Below, one piece after another: positions 8,552 to 20,080 of a stretch of DNA of 64,000 nucleotides. The stretch is from the NCBI RefSeq assembly GCF_000331735.1, contig NC_020126.1, positions 248,001 through 312,000 of the forward strand, given 5' to 3'. A program made the translations under genes and the position numbers. The notes beneath the pieces are model-generated. The model saw only the letters and a list, made by a program, of their open reading frames with translations. It made no database searches and was not told the DNA's origin. Positions within the stretch are counted from its first letter, which is position 1, and each line of letters begins with the position of its first letter. The stretch comes from Myxococcus stipitatus DSM 14675 (GTDB taxonomy: Bacteria > Myxococcota > Myxococcia > Myxococcales > Myxococcaceae).

Positions 8552-9202
8552 ATGAGAGCTCCGCCGCGTCGCGCTGGCGCCTGGTGCGCCGCGCTGGCGA
8601 TAATCGTGGGCTGTACGCGGGCCGTGGAGCGGCCCGCGAACCCGGAGGAACGCGTGGCACAGGCGGACGTGGAGCTGAAGGTGGAGTCGGTGTCGAGCGG
8701 GCCCGAGGAGCTCGGAATCACCTACGCGGTGCACAACCGCTCCTCGCGCGCGCTCCTCCTCCTGGATGGGCTGCCGGAGTGGGGCCCCACGGGCTACGTG
8801 GGCATCGCCCCGGAGCGGGCCTACGTGGACCTCTCCGGCGACGGCGCGGTGCTGCTGCGCGCGCTCATCCCCGTGCCGGAGGACCTGGACGTGGAAGCGC
8901 CCGAGGTCCCCGCCGTCAGCCGCGTGGAGCCCGGCGCCACCGCGTCCCGTCGCCTGGTGGTGCCGCTGCCCCTGCGCACCTCCATGCCCTACGCCACGTC
9001 TCCGGAAGTGACGCGGCCGCTGTCCGCGGTGCGCGAGCTGCGCCTGCGCGTGGCGTACCTGCCGGACTCAGGCGAGGTGCGACTGCACGGCGAGACACAG
9101 GCCCAGGGCCAGTCGTACCGGACGCTCGAGTACGGCCAGGCCGCGTCCGGTCAGCAGCTCCTGGACAGCGGCCCGCTCGCGCTGGACGGCGTGAAGAAGT
9201 AG
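8552..9202 (+). CDS. Hypothetical lipoprotein
   Basis: 216 residues. The signal MRAPPRRAGAWCAALAIIVGC ends in an IVGC lipobox, so the protein is probably lipid-anchored. The rest alternates short beta-strands (VELKVESVS, LGITYAVHNRS, ELRLRVAYLP), consistent with an Ig-like fold. It starts 12 bp after the RTX-protease gene and is probably co-transcribed with it, so it may serve as an envelope partner or protector, but nothing in the sequence proves this. No family recognised. Confidence 0.65.
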   Translation: MRAPPRRAGAWCAALAIIVGCTRAVERPANPEERVAQADVELKVESVSSGPEELGITYAVHNRSSRALLLLDGLPEWGPTGYVGIAPERAYVDLSGDGAVLLRALIPVPEDLDVEAPEVPAVSRVEPGATASRRLVVPLPLRTSMPYATSPEVTRPLSAVRELRLRVAYLPDSGEVRLHGETQAQGQSYRTLEYGQAASGQQLLDSGPLALDGVKK

Positions 9203-9203
9203 C

Positions 9204-12065
<2,862 letters not shown>

Positions 12066-12264
12066 GTCGAAGCTCGTGCAAGGGGACCACGTCGCCTGGG
12101 CAGGGAGTCCTGGCGATGTACAACTATCCAACGATTCAGGATTTCCTGCAGTACAGGCAAGGGGGCTGCGGTGACCCCAGGATGGTTGGGATTCAGACCG
12201 CGCCCCCTTGGGTGTTGAGCGAGGGCGGGCTGTTGTCTTCCTTCAGGCAGGTGGGGATGCCACC

Positions 12265-14022
12265 ATGCGCCAGCGGAATTCCCCTGAACTCATGTCCTCT
12301 GGCGGCGCCCAGCTTTCGATGATGCGTCAGGTGCTCGCGGAGCGGGCGGAGGCCCGGCTGAGCGATGCGGCCTTGCGCCTGCTCGTCGAGCAGGCGGCCG
12401 AAGTGCTGCTCCTGGTGGATGTGACGGGCCGCGTGCTGGTCTTCAACGCGGAGGCCGGGCGGCAATTCCGCATCGCCGCGCCCTCGCGGGTGGAGCAGGG
12501 GGAGCTGCCCGGGTGCGTCTGGGTGAGGGCGGAGGATGGCGCCACGCCGCTCGACGTCTCGCCGCTGACGCGGGCGCTGGCGGGAGAGCCGGTGTTCGAG
12601 GAGCGCTGGGGCCTGCGCCGTCCGGACGGCACGGTGGTGGTGCTGCGCGGCGGGGTGTTCCCCGTGTCGCCGGAGGGGGGGCTGGCCCCCGAGGGCGTGT
12701 TCCTGCGCGCGAGGGAAGAGGTGCCCGCGCGCCTGGACGCGACGCGCGCGGCGACGCTGCTGGCGGAGGCGGGGGCGCTGCTGGGCGCGGAGCTGGACGC
12801 GGAGGCGCGGCTGGAGCCGCTCTTGCGGCTGATGGTGCCCACGCTGGCGGACGCGGGGGTGTTCTTCCTGGGGCCCGCGGGGGAGGCGGTGCGCGCGGCG
12901 GCGGCGGTGCACGCGGAGCCGGCGCGGCACGTGGCCATGGTGGAGATGCTGCACCGCTACCCGCCGGACGCGGCCGACGCGCGCGGCCTTCCCTCCATGG
13001 CGCTCTCCGGGCGGACGGAGCGGGTGGCGTGCCTGACGCAGGCCCAGCAGGAGGACGTGGCGCGGGACGAGGAGCACGCGCGGCTGCTGCTCCTGTTGGG
13101 GCTCACCAGCTACCTGGGCGTGCCGCTGGTGGCGCGAGGCCGCGTCCTCGGCGCGCTGGCGCTGTTCCGCACCGAGGGCGCCCCGGGCTTCGGCGAAGAC
13201 GACGAGCAGCTCGCGGAGGAGCTGGCCCGGCGCGTGGCGCTGTCCTTGGACAACGCCCGGCTGCTGAGCGAGGCGCGCGAGGCGGTGCGCCTGCGCGACG
13301 AGTTCCTGGGCATCGCCAGCCACGAGCTGAAGACGCCGCTGACGCCGCTGCACCTCAAGGTGCAGCTGCTCCAGAAGCAGGTGGAGGTGCTGGCCGCGCA
13401 CGGCAAGCCCGTGTCCGCGGAGCGCGTGTCGGAGACGCTGGAGGTGGTGCAGCGTCAGGTGCGCAAGCTGACGAGCCTGGTGGACAACTTGTTGGACGTC
13501 TCGCGCATCACCGCGGGCCGGCTGAAGCTGGAGCTGGAGGAGATGGACCTGGCCAGCGTGGCGGCGGAAATCCTCTACCGCTTCGCGCCCGCGGCCGCGC
13601 AGCACCACTGCTCGCTGGAGATGCACGCGCCGGTGCCGGTGCTGGGCCGGTGGGACCGGCTGCGGCTGGAGCAGGTGGTGACCAACCTCCTGTCCAACGC
13701 GCTGAAGTACGGCGCGGGCCAGCCGGTGCGCCTGACGGTGGAGGCGGAAGGGCGCACCGCGCGGCTCATCGTGGAGGACGGCGGCATCGGCATCTCCGCG
13801 CAGGACCTGCCGCGCATCTTCGAGCGCTTCGAGCGCGCGGTCAGCGACCGGCACTATGGCGGCCTGGGCCTGGGCCTCTACATCACCCGGCAGATCGTGG
13901 AGGCCTTCGGCGGCTCGGTGACGGCGACGAGCGAGGTGGGGCGGGGCTCCACCTTCGTGCTGGAGTTGCCCCGCGGCGACATCCCCGAGGAGTGGCTGAG
14001 CGTGACGGAGCCGCTGGCGTGA
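12265..14022 (+). CDS. PAS-GAF sensor histidine kinase
   Basis: 585 residues; ATG at 12265 with AGGTGGGGATG upstream. A PAS-like domain (about 20-130, LLVDVTGRVLVFNAEAGR) is followed by a GAF domain (about 165-330, YLGVPLVARGRVLGALALF), HisKA with SHELKTPLTPLH (His353) and a HATPase with NLLSNALKYG, DGGIGIS and GGLGLGLYI boxes. No transmembrane helix is seen, so it senses a cytoplasmic signal. It has no adjoining response regulator. Its stop lies 3 bp from the stop of the convergent membrane kinase gene. Kinase family certain; signal unknown. Confidence 0.92.
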   Translation: MRQRNSPELMSSGGAQLSMMRQVLAERAEARLSDAALRLLVEQAAEVLLLVDVTGRVLVFNAEAGRQFRIAAPSRVEQGELPGCVWVRAEDGATPLDVSPLTRALAGEPVFEERWGLRRPDGTVVVLRGGVFPVSPEGGLAPEGVFLRAREEVPARLDATRAATLLAEAGALLGAELDAEARLEPLLRLMVPTLADAGVFFLGPAGEAVRAAAAVHAEPARHVAMVEMLHRYPPDAADARGLPSMALSGRTERVACLTQAQQEDVARDEEHARLLLLLGLTSYLGVPLVARGRVLGALALFRTEGAPGFGEDDEQLAEELARRVALSLDNARLLSEAREAVRLRDEFLGIASHELKTPLTPLHLKVQLLQKQVEVLAAHGKPVSAERVSETLEVVQRQVRKLTSLVDNLLDVSRITAGRLKLELEEMDLASVAAEILYRFAPAAAQHHCSLEMHAPVPVLGRWDRLRLEQVVTNLLSNALKYGAGQPVRLTVEAEGRTARLIVEDGGIGISAQDLPRIFERFERAVSDRHYGGLGLGLYITRQIVEAFGGSVTATSEVGRGSTFVLELPRGDIPEEWLSVTEPLA

Positions 14023-14025
14023 CGC

Positions 14026-16581
14026 TCAGGCCGCCACGTCGGTGAGGTGGGGCACGACGTGGCGAGGCAGCCGGACGTGGAACGAGCTGCCCAGCTGAGG
14101 GCCCGGGCTCTCCGCCCAGATGGTGCCGCCGTGGCGCTCCACGATTTCGCGGCAGATGAAGAGGCCCAGGCCCAGGCCCCCGTAGTGGCGCGCGGTGGCG
14201 TTGGACGCGCGCGCGAAGGGGCGGAACAGTCCCGCCAGGCTCTCCGGCGGGATGCCAATGCCCTGGTCCCTCACGTGGACCAGGATGAAGTCCCGCGCCT
14301 CCTCCAGCGTCACGTGGACGGCGCCCCCCTGCGGTGAGTAGCGCACGGCGTTGCTCACCAGGTTGGTGAGGACCTGGTCCAGGCGGGGCGCGTCCCAGTC
14401 GCCCTCCACGGGGTGCTCGGGCACGCGCAGCTCGAAGGCGATGCCTCCCTCGCCCCGCAGCTCGAAGCGCTCCATGACCTCGCGCAGCACGGGGATGAGG
14501 TCCACGCGGTTGCGCTCCAGGTCGAAGCGGCCCCCTTGGATGCGCGCGGTGTCGAGCAGATCATCCACCAGCCGCGCCAGCCGCTCGGTCTGCCGGGCCA
14601 TGGAGCGCAGCGCCTTGAGCAGCCGCTCGCGCTCCGGGAAGTCGCCCGTCTTCTCCAATCGCTGGAGGGAGAGCGCGGCGAAGCCCTTGAGGGGCGTCAG
14701 CGGCGTGCGCAGCTCGTGGCTGGCCACGCTGAGGAACTCCTCGCGCGCGCGCACGGCTTCCTTCAGCTCCTCCTGCGTGGCGCCGGTGCGGTCCGCCATG
14801 TCGTTGAAGCCGCGCACCAGCTCGCCCAGCTCGTCGTCCTCCTCCACCTCCACGCGCCGGGTCAGGTCTCCCGCGGCCAGCGCGGCGGTCGCCTCGCGCA
14901 GCGTGTCCAGGCGGCGGATGATGTCGCGCGCGACGAGCTGCGAGAGCCCCAGCGCCATCAGCACGCCCAGGAGCACCAGCCCCACCACCGCCGCGCTCAT
15001 GCGGGTGATCGCCGCGTACGCCACCCCCAGCTCCTGCGTCACCACCACGCTCCACGGGGAGGACTCCACGGGGGCCTCGGCCGTGAGCACGCGCCGGTCC
15101 GCCGCGTCGAACGCCTCCAGCACGCCGCCTCCGGGCCGCTCCAGCTCCGCGTCCAGCGCCTCGGGCAGGTGGGCCTCGCCCAGGAGCTGCGCGCCGGGGG
15201 CGGTGTCTCGCAGGATTTGCTTCCCGCGCCGGTCCAACACCTGCACGCGGAAGCGCTGGGACGCGGGCGTGGCGGCCTCGCTCAGCCGCTCCAGGGACAA
15301 CAGGCCCACCAGCATTCCGCTGTGCGAGCCCTCCAACTCGAAGGGCAGGGCCACCGCCACCAGCGGCCGGTTGGGCGGGCGGGTGAAGGGCAGGGACAGG
15401 GGAAGCTCGCCAGGGAGGGTGGACGGCGGGAACAGCTCATGGGCCTGGAAGCCCCAGCCCTCCACGCCCTCGGACGTGGCCAGCACCTGGGCACGCTCGT
15501 CCAGGGTGAGCGCGGCGTGGAACGTCCGCTCCCTCGACGCCAGGTTGGTGAGGTACGGCACCAGCCGCTCCCGCTCCCCGCTGGCCAGCGCCGCGCGGAA
15601 GCCCGGGGACTCCAGCAAGAGGTGCAGCGACTCGCGCGAGTCATCCAGGTAGCGCCGCAGGAAGTCCGCCTCCCCCGCGGCCGCGTAGCGCGTGTCGTCG
15701 CGCACCTGCTGCTCGATGGCCCGCTGGGCCAGGTACGCCGCGAGCCCTCCCAGCGCCAGCAGGGGCACCAGCCCCGCGAAGGCCAGCCCGCGCAGGAGCT
15801 TCCACCCCACGGTGCGCGGCGCGCCGGGCCGCCACGGGCTCGCCTGGGCCACGCAGGAGACCGCGAGCACGATGTAGACGCTGGCGCCCAGCCACGACGA
15901 GCCTCGGGCCAGGGCATAGCCCAGCAGCGTGAAGGGCACGGCCATCGCGAGCATCAGGACGTTGGAGGTCCGCGCGGGCAGCCAGCGCGCGGGCACGAGC
16001 AACCCCACGGCGCTGGCGGTGAACAGCAGGCCGATGAGGGGCCGCAGCGGCGCCAGGTGCGCGTAGACGGACAGCGGGAAGCGCTCCGGGGCGGAGAGCA
16101 GCGCCACGCCGAACGCGGCGCCGGTGAAGGCCACCACCGTGCGCAGGATGGGGCGCCGGCGCATGGACGGCCAAGCCTCCAGCAGCAGGCCCACGAAGAA
16201 CAGCGGGTACATGATGGTGCCCGTGAAGCCGCCGGGCAGCACGCTGAGCACCCACCAGTACAGGGCGATGGCCACCGCCAGCAGCGCGCGGCCGCCCAGG
16301 TCCAGCCAGCGCGGGGCGCGCGGATACAGGAGCGCCCCCATCAAGGTGATGCTTCCGGCCAGGTACGTGAGCCCCAGCAGCCGGACGTACGGGTACAGGG
16401 GCCGGAACGCGGCCATCCGGAACTCGTACGGCACATACGTCATGAGCACGCCGCACATCAGTCCGATGAGCGCGGCGGGCCAGGTGAGGGGCAGCAGCGT
16501 CGGTGGGGAGGGCGCCTGAGGTGTACGCGGAGCGGAAAGTAGAGACATCTTCTTCCCGGATTCACGCGTGTCAGGGCCCAT
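14026..16581 (-). CDS. Membrane sensor histidine kinase with Cache-like and HAMP domains
   Basis: 851 residues from ATG 16581 (GGAG 11 bp upstream); ATG 16548 after GGGAAGAAG is an alternative. The N-terminus has about eight membrane helices (to residue 240), then a further helix, a periplasmic sensor region (about 290-510, Cache-like), a TM helix, HAMP (ARDIIRRLDTLREAT), HisKA with SHELRTPLTPL (His about 622) and HATPase with NLVSNAVRYS, DQGIGIP and GGLGLGLFI. The combination of a multi-helix N-terminal sensor and an extracytoplasmic sensor is unusual and suggests two inputs. No response regulator gene is adjacent. Confidence 0.9.
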   Translation of the reverse strand: MGPDTRESGKKMSLLSAPRTPQAPSPPTLLPLTWPAALIGLMCGVLMTYVPYEFRMAAFRPLYPYVRLLGLTYLAGSITLMGALLYPRAPRWLDLGGRALLAVAIALYWWVLSVLPGGFTGTIMYPLFFVGLLLEAWPSMRRRPILRTVVAFTGAAFGVALLSAPERFPLSVYAHLAPLRPLIGLLFTASAVGLLVPARWLPARTSNVLMLAMAVPFTLLGYALARGSSWLGASVYIVLAVSCVAQASPWRPGAPRTVGWKLLRGLAFAGLVPLLALGGLAAYLAQRAIEQQVRDDTRYAAAGEADFLRRYLDDSRESLHLLLESPGFRAALASGERERLVPYLTNLASRERTFHAALTLDERAQVLATSEGVEGWGFQAHELFPPSTLPGELPLSLPFTRPPNRPLVAVALPFELEGSHSGMLVGLLSLERLSEAATPASQRFRVQVLDRRGKQILRDTAPGAQLLGEAHLPEALDAELERPGGGVLEAFDAADRRVLTAEAPVESSPWSVVVTQELGVAYAAITRMSAAVVGLVLLGVLMALGLSQLVARDIIRRLDTLREATAALAAGDLTRRVEVEEDDELGELVRGFNDMADRTGATQEELKEAVRAREEFLSVASHELRTPLTPLKGFAALSLQRLEKTGDFPERERLLKALRSMARQTERLARLVDDLLDTARIQGGRFDLERNRVDLIPVLREVMERFELRGEGGIAFELRVPEHPVEGDWDAPRLDQVLTNLVSNAVRYSPQGGAVHVTLEEARDFILVHVRDQGIGIPPESLAGLFRPFARASNATARHYGGLGLGLFICREIVERHGGTIWAESPGPQLGSSFHVRLPRHVVPHLTDVAA

Positions 16582-16651
16582 GGATACTAGTGCTCCCGCG
16601 CGTTTCGTCCGGGGCCTGACACCCGGGACGATTCAGGTGGGACACCGTGCG

Positions 16652-17167
16652 TCAGGCCACCTCGAGCACCGTCCACTCACGCACCTCGCCAGCCAGCGTC
16701 ACTTCGATGGTGTCGCCCGCCTTGCGGCCCATGAGGGCCTTGCCCACGGGGGAGGCGGGGGTGATGACGGACAGGAAGCCGTCGCCGCCGGGGCCGGTGA
16801 GCTCCGTGCCGGCGCCCACGGGCAGCATGAAGAAGGTGCGCTCGGCGAAGCCCTCCTCGTCCTCGGTGCTCACGTCCACCAGCGCGCCCAGGCCCACGGG
16901 GCCCTGGCGGGGAAAGCGGGGCACGGGGCCTCGGCCGAAGTTCGTGAGCGCCTGGAGCTCCTCCTGCACGCGGCGGGCGCGGTGGGCCTGGCCGGTGGCC
17001 AGACTGCCGAACTCCAGGGCGGCGCGGCCGTCTTCCTTCTTCTCCGACTCGGTGGCCAGGCTGCGAGCCGCCTCGCGTGCCTCGGCTTCCGCCCGGTGGG
17101 CCAGCCTGTCGCTCTGCTGGAGGCGCTCGGCGAGCTGGTGCATCAGAGCCTGCTTGTCGAGTGACAT
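16652..17167 (-). CDS. GreA/GreB-family transcription factor
   Basis: 171 residues. The N-terminal half (to about 80) is an antiparallel coiled coil rich in Glu/Ala/Arg; the C-terminal half is the FKBP-like Gre domain ending in the signature ITPASPVGKALMGRKAGD then TIEV. Gre factors insert their coiled coil in the RNA polymerase secondary channel. The acidic tip differs from canonical GreA (here KKEDGRAALEFG instead of a DxxE tip with ENAEY), so whether it stimulates transcript cleavage is open. Start ATG 17167 is the only sensible one. Divergent from the rhodanese gene. Confidence 0.85.
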   Translation of the reverse strand: MSLDKQALMHQLAERLQQSDRLAHRAEAEAREAARSLATESEKKEDGRAALEFGSLATGQAHRARRVQEELQALTNFGRGPVPRFPRQGPVGLGALVDVSTEDEEGFAERTFFMLPVGAGTELTGPGGDGFLSVITPASPVGKALMGRKAGDTIEVTLAGEVREWTVLEVA

Positions 17168-17246
17168 GATGGCACAGAACTGTAGCCCTCCCGGGCAGTC
17201 CCTCCAGTTTTCAGCCGGGGCGCCGAATCAGGCATGCTGGCGGGCC

Positions 17247-17528
17247 ATGACGCCCCAGGAACTGTCCCAGAAGGCCCGGCAGCTCGTCGCGGAAGGCGCG
17301 GTGCTGCTGGATGTGCGCACGCCCGCCGAGTTTCAGCAGGGCCACCCGGAGGCCGCCCGCAACATCCCCGTGCAGGAATTGCCCCAGCGCCTGAAGGAGG
17401 TGGGCCCGCCCGGCACGAGCGTGGTGGTGTACTGCGCCGCCGGAGGCCGCAGCGCGGTGGCCGCACAGCTTTTGCGCTCCAACGGTTTTCCGGACGTCTT
17501 CGACCTGCGCTCCGTGAACAACTGGTAG
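17247..17528 (+). CDS. Rhodanese-like sulfurtransferase domain protein
   Basis: 93 residues, a single rhodanese domain. LLDVRTPAEFQQGHPEAARN is the typical first motif, and the active-site loop CAAGGRSA (Cys63) is intact, so persulfide transfer is possible. A typical 'small rhodanese' resembles GlpE/PspE in size but this one has no signal peptide, so it is cytoplasmic. It lies 72 bp before the DMT transporter gene in the same direction. The physiological sulfur donor and acceptor are unknown. Confidence 0.9.
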   Translation: MTPQELSQKARQLVAEGAVLLDVRTPAEFQQGHPEAARNIPVQELPQRLKEVGPPGTSVVVYCAAGGRSAVAAQLLRSNGFPDVFDLRSVNNW

Positions 17529-17600
17529 CGCTCCGGCCCGAGGGGCGCCGGTGGTGCGTGACATGAGGGGCGGCTTGGAGCAGCGTGGCGCTGTTCCGCC

Positions 17601-18521
17601 ATGAACCGCACCGCTGGCTTCCTCATCGTGGCCCTGTCCGGGGTGTGCTTCGGCGCGCTCGGGCTTTTCGGTCGCCTCGCCTATGCGGCGGGCACGGATG
17701 TCCCCACGCTTCTCTTCCTGCGCTTCACGGGGGCGGGCGTGGTGCTGGGATGCGCCATGGTGGCGCTGCGCCGGTCGCTGCCCAGGGGGCGGCTGCTCGT
17801 GAACCTCATCCTGCTGGGCGCGGTGGGGTACGTGAGTGAGGCGGCGGTCTACTTCACCGCGCTGAAGTACGCGCCCGCGGGGCTGGTGGCGCTGCTGCTG
17901 TACTCCTTCCCCGCGCTGGTGGCGCTGCTCCAGGTGTTCGTCTTCCGCGAGCGCCTGGGCCGGCTCAAGTGGGTGGCGGTGGTGCTGGCCCTGTGCGGCA
18001 CGGCGCTGACGGCGGACCTGCGGCAGGGCGAGGTGACGCCGCTGGGCGTCTTCCTGGGGGTGTTGTCCGCGGTCATCTACGCCCTCTACGTCGTCTTCAG
18101 CGCGAGGGTGGCGGGAAAGGCGGGGCCGCTCGTCTCCAGCACCGTCATCCTCTTGTCCGCGGGGCTCACCTTCGGCCTCGTGGTGTTGGTGCGGGGGCCG
18201 TCCTGCCCCACGACGACGCAGGGCTGGGGGGCAGTGGCGGGACTGGCCTTCATCTCCACCGTCGTCGCCGTGCTCCTCTTCTTCGTGGGCATCGCGCGCA
18301 TCGGCCCGGTGAACACGTCGCTGGTGTCCAACATGGAGCCGCTGACGGCGGTGGTGCTGAGCGTGCTCTTCCTGGATGAGCGGCTCAGCCTGCGTCAGGT
18401 GCTGGGCGGCGCGCTCATCCTCGGCGCCGCCGTGCTGCTGGCCCGCTCCGACATGCCCGGCGCGAGCCTCCGGGCCGCCGAGCGCGCGAAGTCCGAGGAG
18501 ACCGCTCCGGGAGCGGGGTGA
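17601..18521 (+). CDS. EamA/DMT superfamily transporter
   Basis: 306 residues with ten hydrophobic segments, the 5+5 inverted-repeat layout of EamA permeases. The first repeat ends with VFVFRERLGRLKWVAVVLA and the second with SVLFLDERLSLRQVLGGALI, the paired family signatures. Members export amino acids, purine derivatives or other small metabolites from the cytoplasm. The substrate is not deducible. Same direction as the rhodanese gene; convergent with the hydrolase downstream. Confidence 0.9.
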   Translation: MNRTAGFLIVALSGVCFGALGLFGRLAYAAGTDVPTLLFLRFTGAGVVLGCAMVALRRSLPRGRLLVNLILLGAVGYVSEAAVYFTALKYAPAGLVALLLYSFPALVALLQVFVFRERLGRLKWVAVVLALCGTALTADLRQGEVTPLGVFLGVLSAVIYALYVVFSARVAGKAGPLVSSTVILLSAGLTFGLVVLVRGPSCPTTTQGWGAVAGLAFISTVVAVLLFFVGIARIGPVNTSLVSNMEPLTAVVLSVLFLDERLSLRQVLGGALILGAAVLLARSDMPGASLRAAERAKSEETAPGAG

Positions 18522-18622
18522 AGCGCCGCGAGTTGGGCCGAGGCAGAGGGCCCGGAGCGGGGGCAGCGCCGCGCCGAGCCGAAGGAGCGCGCCCGGAGCG
18601 AGTGATGCACCGCGAGCCGAGC

Positions 18623-18642
18623 CGGGCCGGGTCAGCGGCCCG
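18623..18642. terminator. Hairpin between convergent genes
   Basis: CGGGCCG (18623-18629) and CGGCCCG (18636-18642) form a perfect 7-bp GC stem with a 6-base loop in the gap between the DMT transporter and the alpha/beta hydrolase genes. No T-run follows on either strand. Confidence 0.4.
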
Positions 18643-18661
18643 CCCGCGGCCATCGGAACAC

Positions 18662-19594
18662 CTAGCGCGTCACGCGCCGCAGGAAGTGGCTGACGTCGCG
18701 CACGAAGGTCTGGGGCAATTCCGCGTGGGGCGCATGGCCCGTGTCCGGGTAGAGGATGTAGCGCGCGTCGGGCAGCGCATCGACGAGCGCCTGCTGCTGC
18801 GCGACGGGGAAGAAGCCGTCCTGGTCTCCGCCCACCACCAGCACGGGCACGCGGATGGAGCCGAGGCGCGCGGAGTGGTCCTCCGCAATCAGCCCATCGA
18901 GCGTGTCCTGCCACACGCGCGCGGGGAGCTTCAGGCTCTCCGAGACGAGCGTGTCCAGATACGACGCGGGCACGGGGCGCACGAAGGTGCTCGACTGGAA
19001 GTCGCGCACGAAGGCCGGGTCGACGGTGCCCACCTGCTCATCGACGACCGACTTGAGGAACAGGGCCACCTCGTTGCCCGAGACGGTGGGCGCCGAGCCG
19101 ACCAGCACCAGGCCCTCCACGCGGCGCGGGTAGTCCAGCGCCACCTGCTGCGCGACGAAGCTGCCCATGGAGTGGCCCACGATGATGGCGCGCCGCTCCC
19201 CCACCGCGTCCAGGAAGGCCGCCACGTCCGCGGCGAAGAACTGCTGCGTGTAACAACACGCGGGGCGCGTCGAGTCACCATGACCACGCTGGTCCAGCGC
19301 GTAGATGTGGAAGTCGCGCGAGAAGAGCGACAGGTTCAAGTCCCAGGTGTGGTGCGAGTCGGTGTAGCCGTGGAGGAAGACGACGGCGGGACCGTGGCGC
19401 GAGCCCTGCTCGACATAGCGCAGCGTCACCCCCGTGCGCAGGCGGACGGAGCGCTCGCGAGGCTTCGCGGACGACAGCTCACTGGACTGCTCCGCGGTCT
19501 GCGCATCCGACGGCGCCGCCGTGGGCTCGGGCTCGGAAGCGGGGCCACAGGCGAGCAGGGGCAGCGTCAGCAGGGCGGCCAGAAGCATCTTCAT
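18662..19594 (-). CDS. Alpha/beta hydrolase lipoprotein
   Basis: 310 residues from ATG 19594 (MKMLLAALLTLPLLACG): LLAC lipobox, so it is probably a lipoprotein, with a Ser/Glu/Ala-rich linker to residue 45. The hydrolase fold shows FLHGYTDSHHTWD (oxyanion HG), DQRGHGDS, nucleophile GHSMG, an Asp in VVGGDQDGFF and a His in DTGHAPH, so the triad is complete. Such enzymes cleave esters, lactones or epoxides outside the cytoplasm. A divergent 486-bp gap separates it from the FAD oxidoreductase gene. Confidence 0.88.
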   Translation of the reverse strand: MKMLLAALLTLPLLACGPASEPEPTAAPSDAQTAEQSSELSSAKPRERSVRLRTGVTLRYVEQGSRHGPAVVFLHGYTDSHHTWDLNLSLFSRDFHIYALDQRGHGDSTRPACCYTQQFFAADVAAFLDAVGERRAIIVGHSMGSFVAQQVALDYPRRVEGLVLVGSAPTVSGNEVALFLKSVVDEQVGTVDPAFVRDFQSSTFVRPVPASYLDTLVSESLKLPARVWQDTLDGLIAEDHSARLGSIRVPVLVVGGDQDGFFPVAQQQALVDALPDARYILYPDTGHAPHAELPQTFVRDVSHFLRRVTR

Positions 19595-20080
19595 GGGTGC
19601 GTGCCTTGTCGAGACCCGGCGGTTCATCCGCCGTGACATGAATCATTCTACGCCTACCTCTGACATTGTTTTGTCTGTCACGACGTCCGGGGTCCTGTTT
19701 GCTCCAGTGTGCGAGGCGAAGCCGACCCGGAGTCCGGGCTTTCGTCACTCGGAACGGAAGGTTTCTGCCTGAGCGAAAACCTGTCTCAAACAGGGGGCCT
19801 GCGTCATTGAAGCGCGGTGAAGTGGCATTCACTGACAGGCTGAAACGTGATGTCAGGAATGACGGCGCCGAGCCATGGGCCCGAAGTCTGACCCTGCCTG
19901 TGATTGCAGCCCTCCTGCACTGCTCCAGTGATGGCGGCGCGTCCCCGGAAGTCGAGGAAATGGGCCCGAAATCGGCCCGCTCCCGAGGAGAAGAACGGGG
20001 TCTGTAACCTTTCGTCGGCCTTTTTCGTGGAGGCGTCGAGAGCTCGGGATTCCTCCCGGGCGATGCGACGGAGGCAGGAC
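19595..20080. other. Intergenic region upstream of oxidoreductase/ECF41 pair
   Basis: 486 bp, less GC-rich than its surroundings near 19630-19700. I see no supported gene. It contains an inverted repeat CTGACA (19832-19837) ... TGTCAG (19851-19856) and a TGTCACG element at 19676-19682 that resembles the -35 box reported for ECF41 promoters (TGTCACA), but no matching CGTC -10 box lies at the right distance, so I do not call a promoter. Confidence 0.4.

Noticed and set aside
19595..20080. ECF41 autoregulatory promoter upstream of the FAD oxidoreductase
   Set aside because: TGTCACG is present at 19676 but the matching CGTC -10 element is missing at the required spacing.
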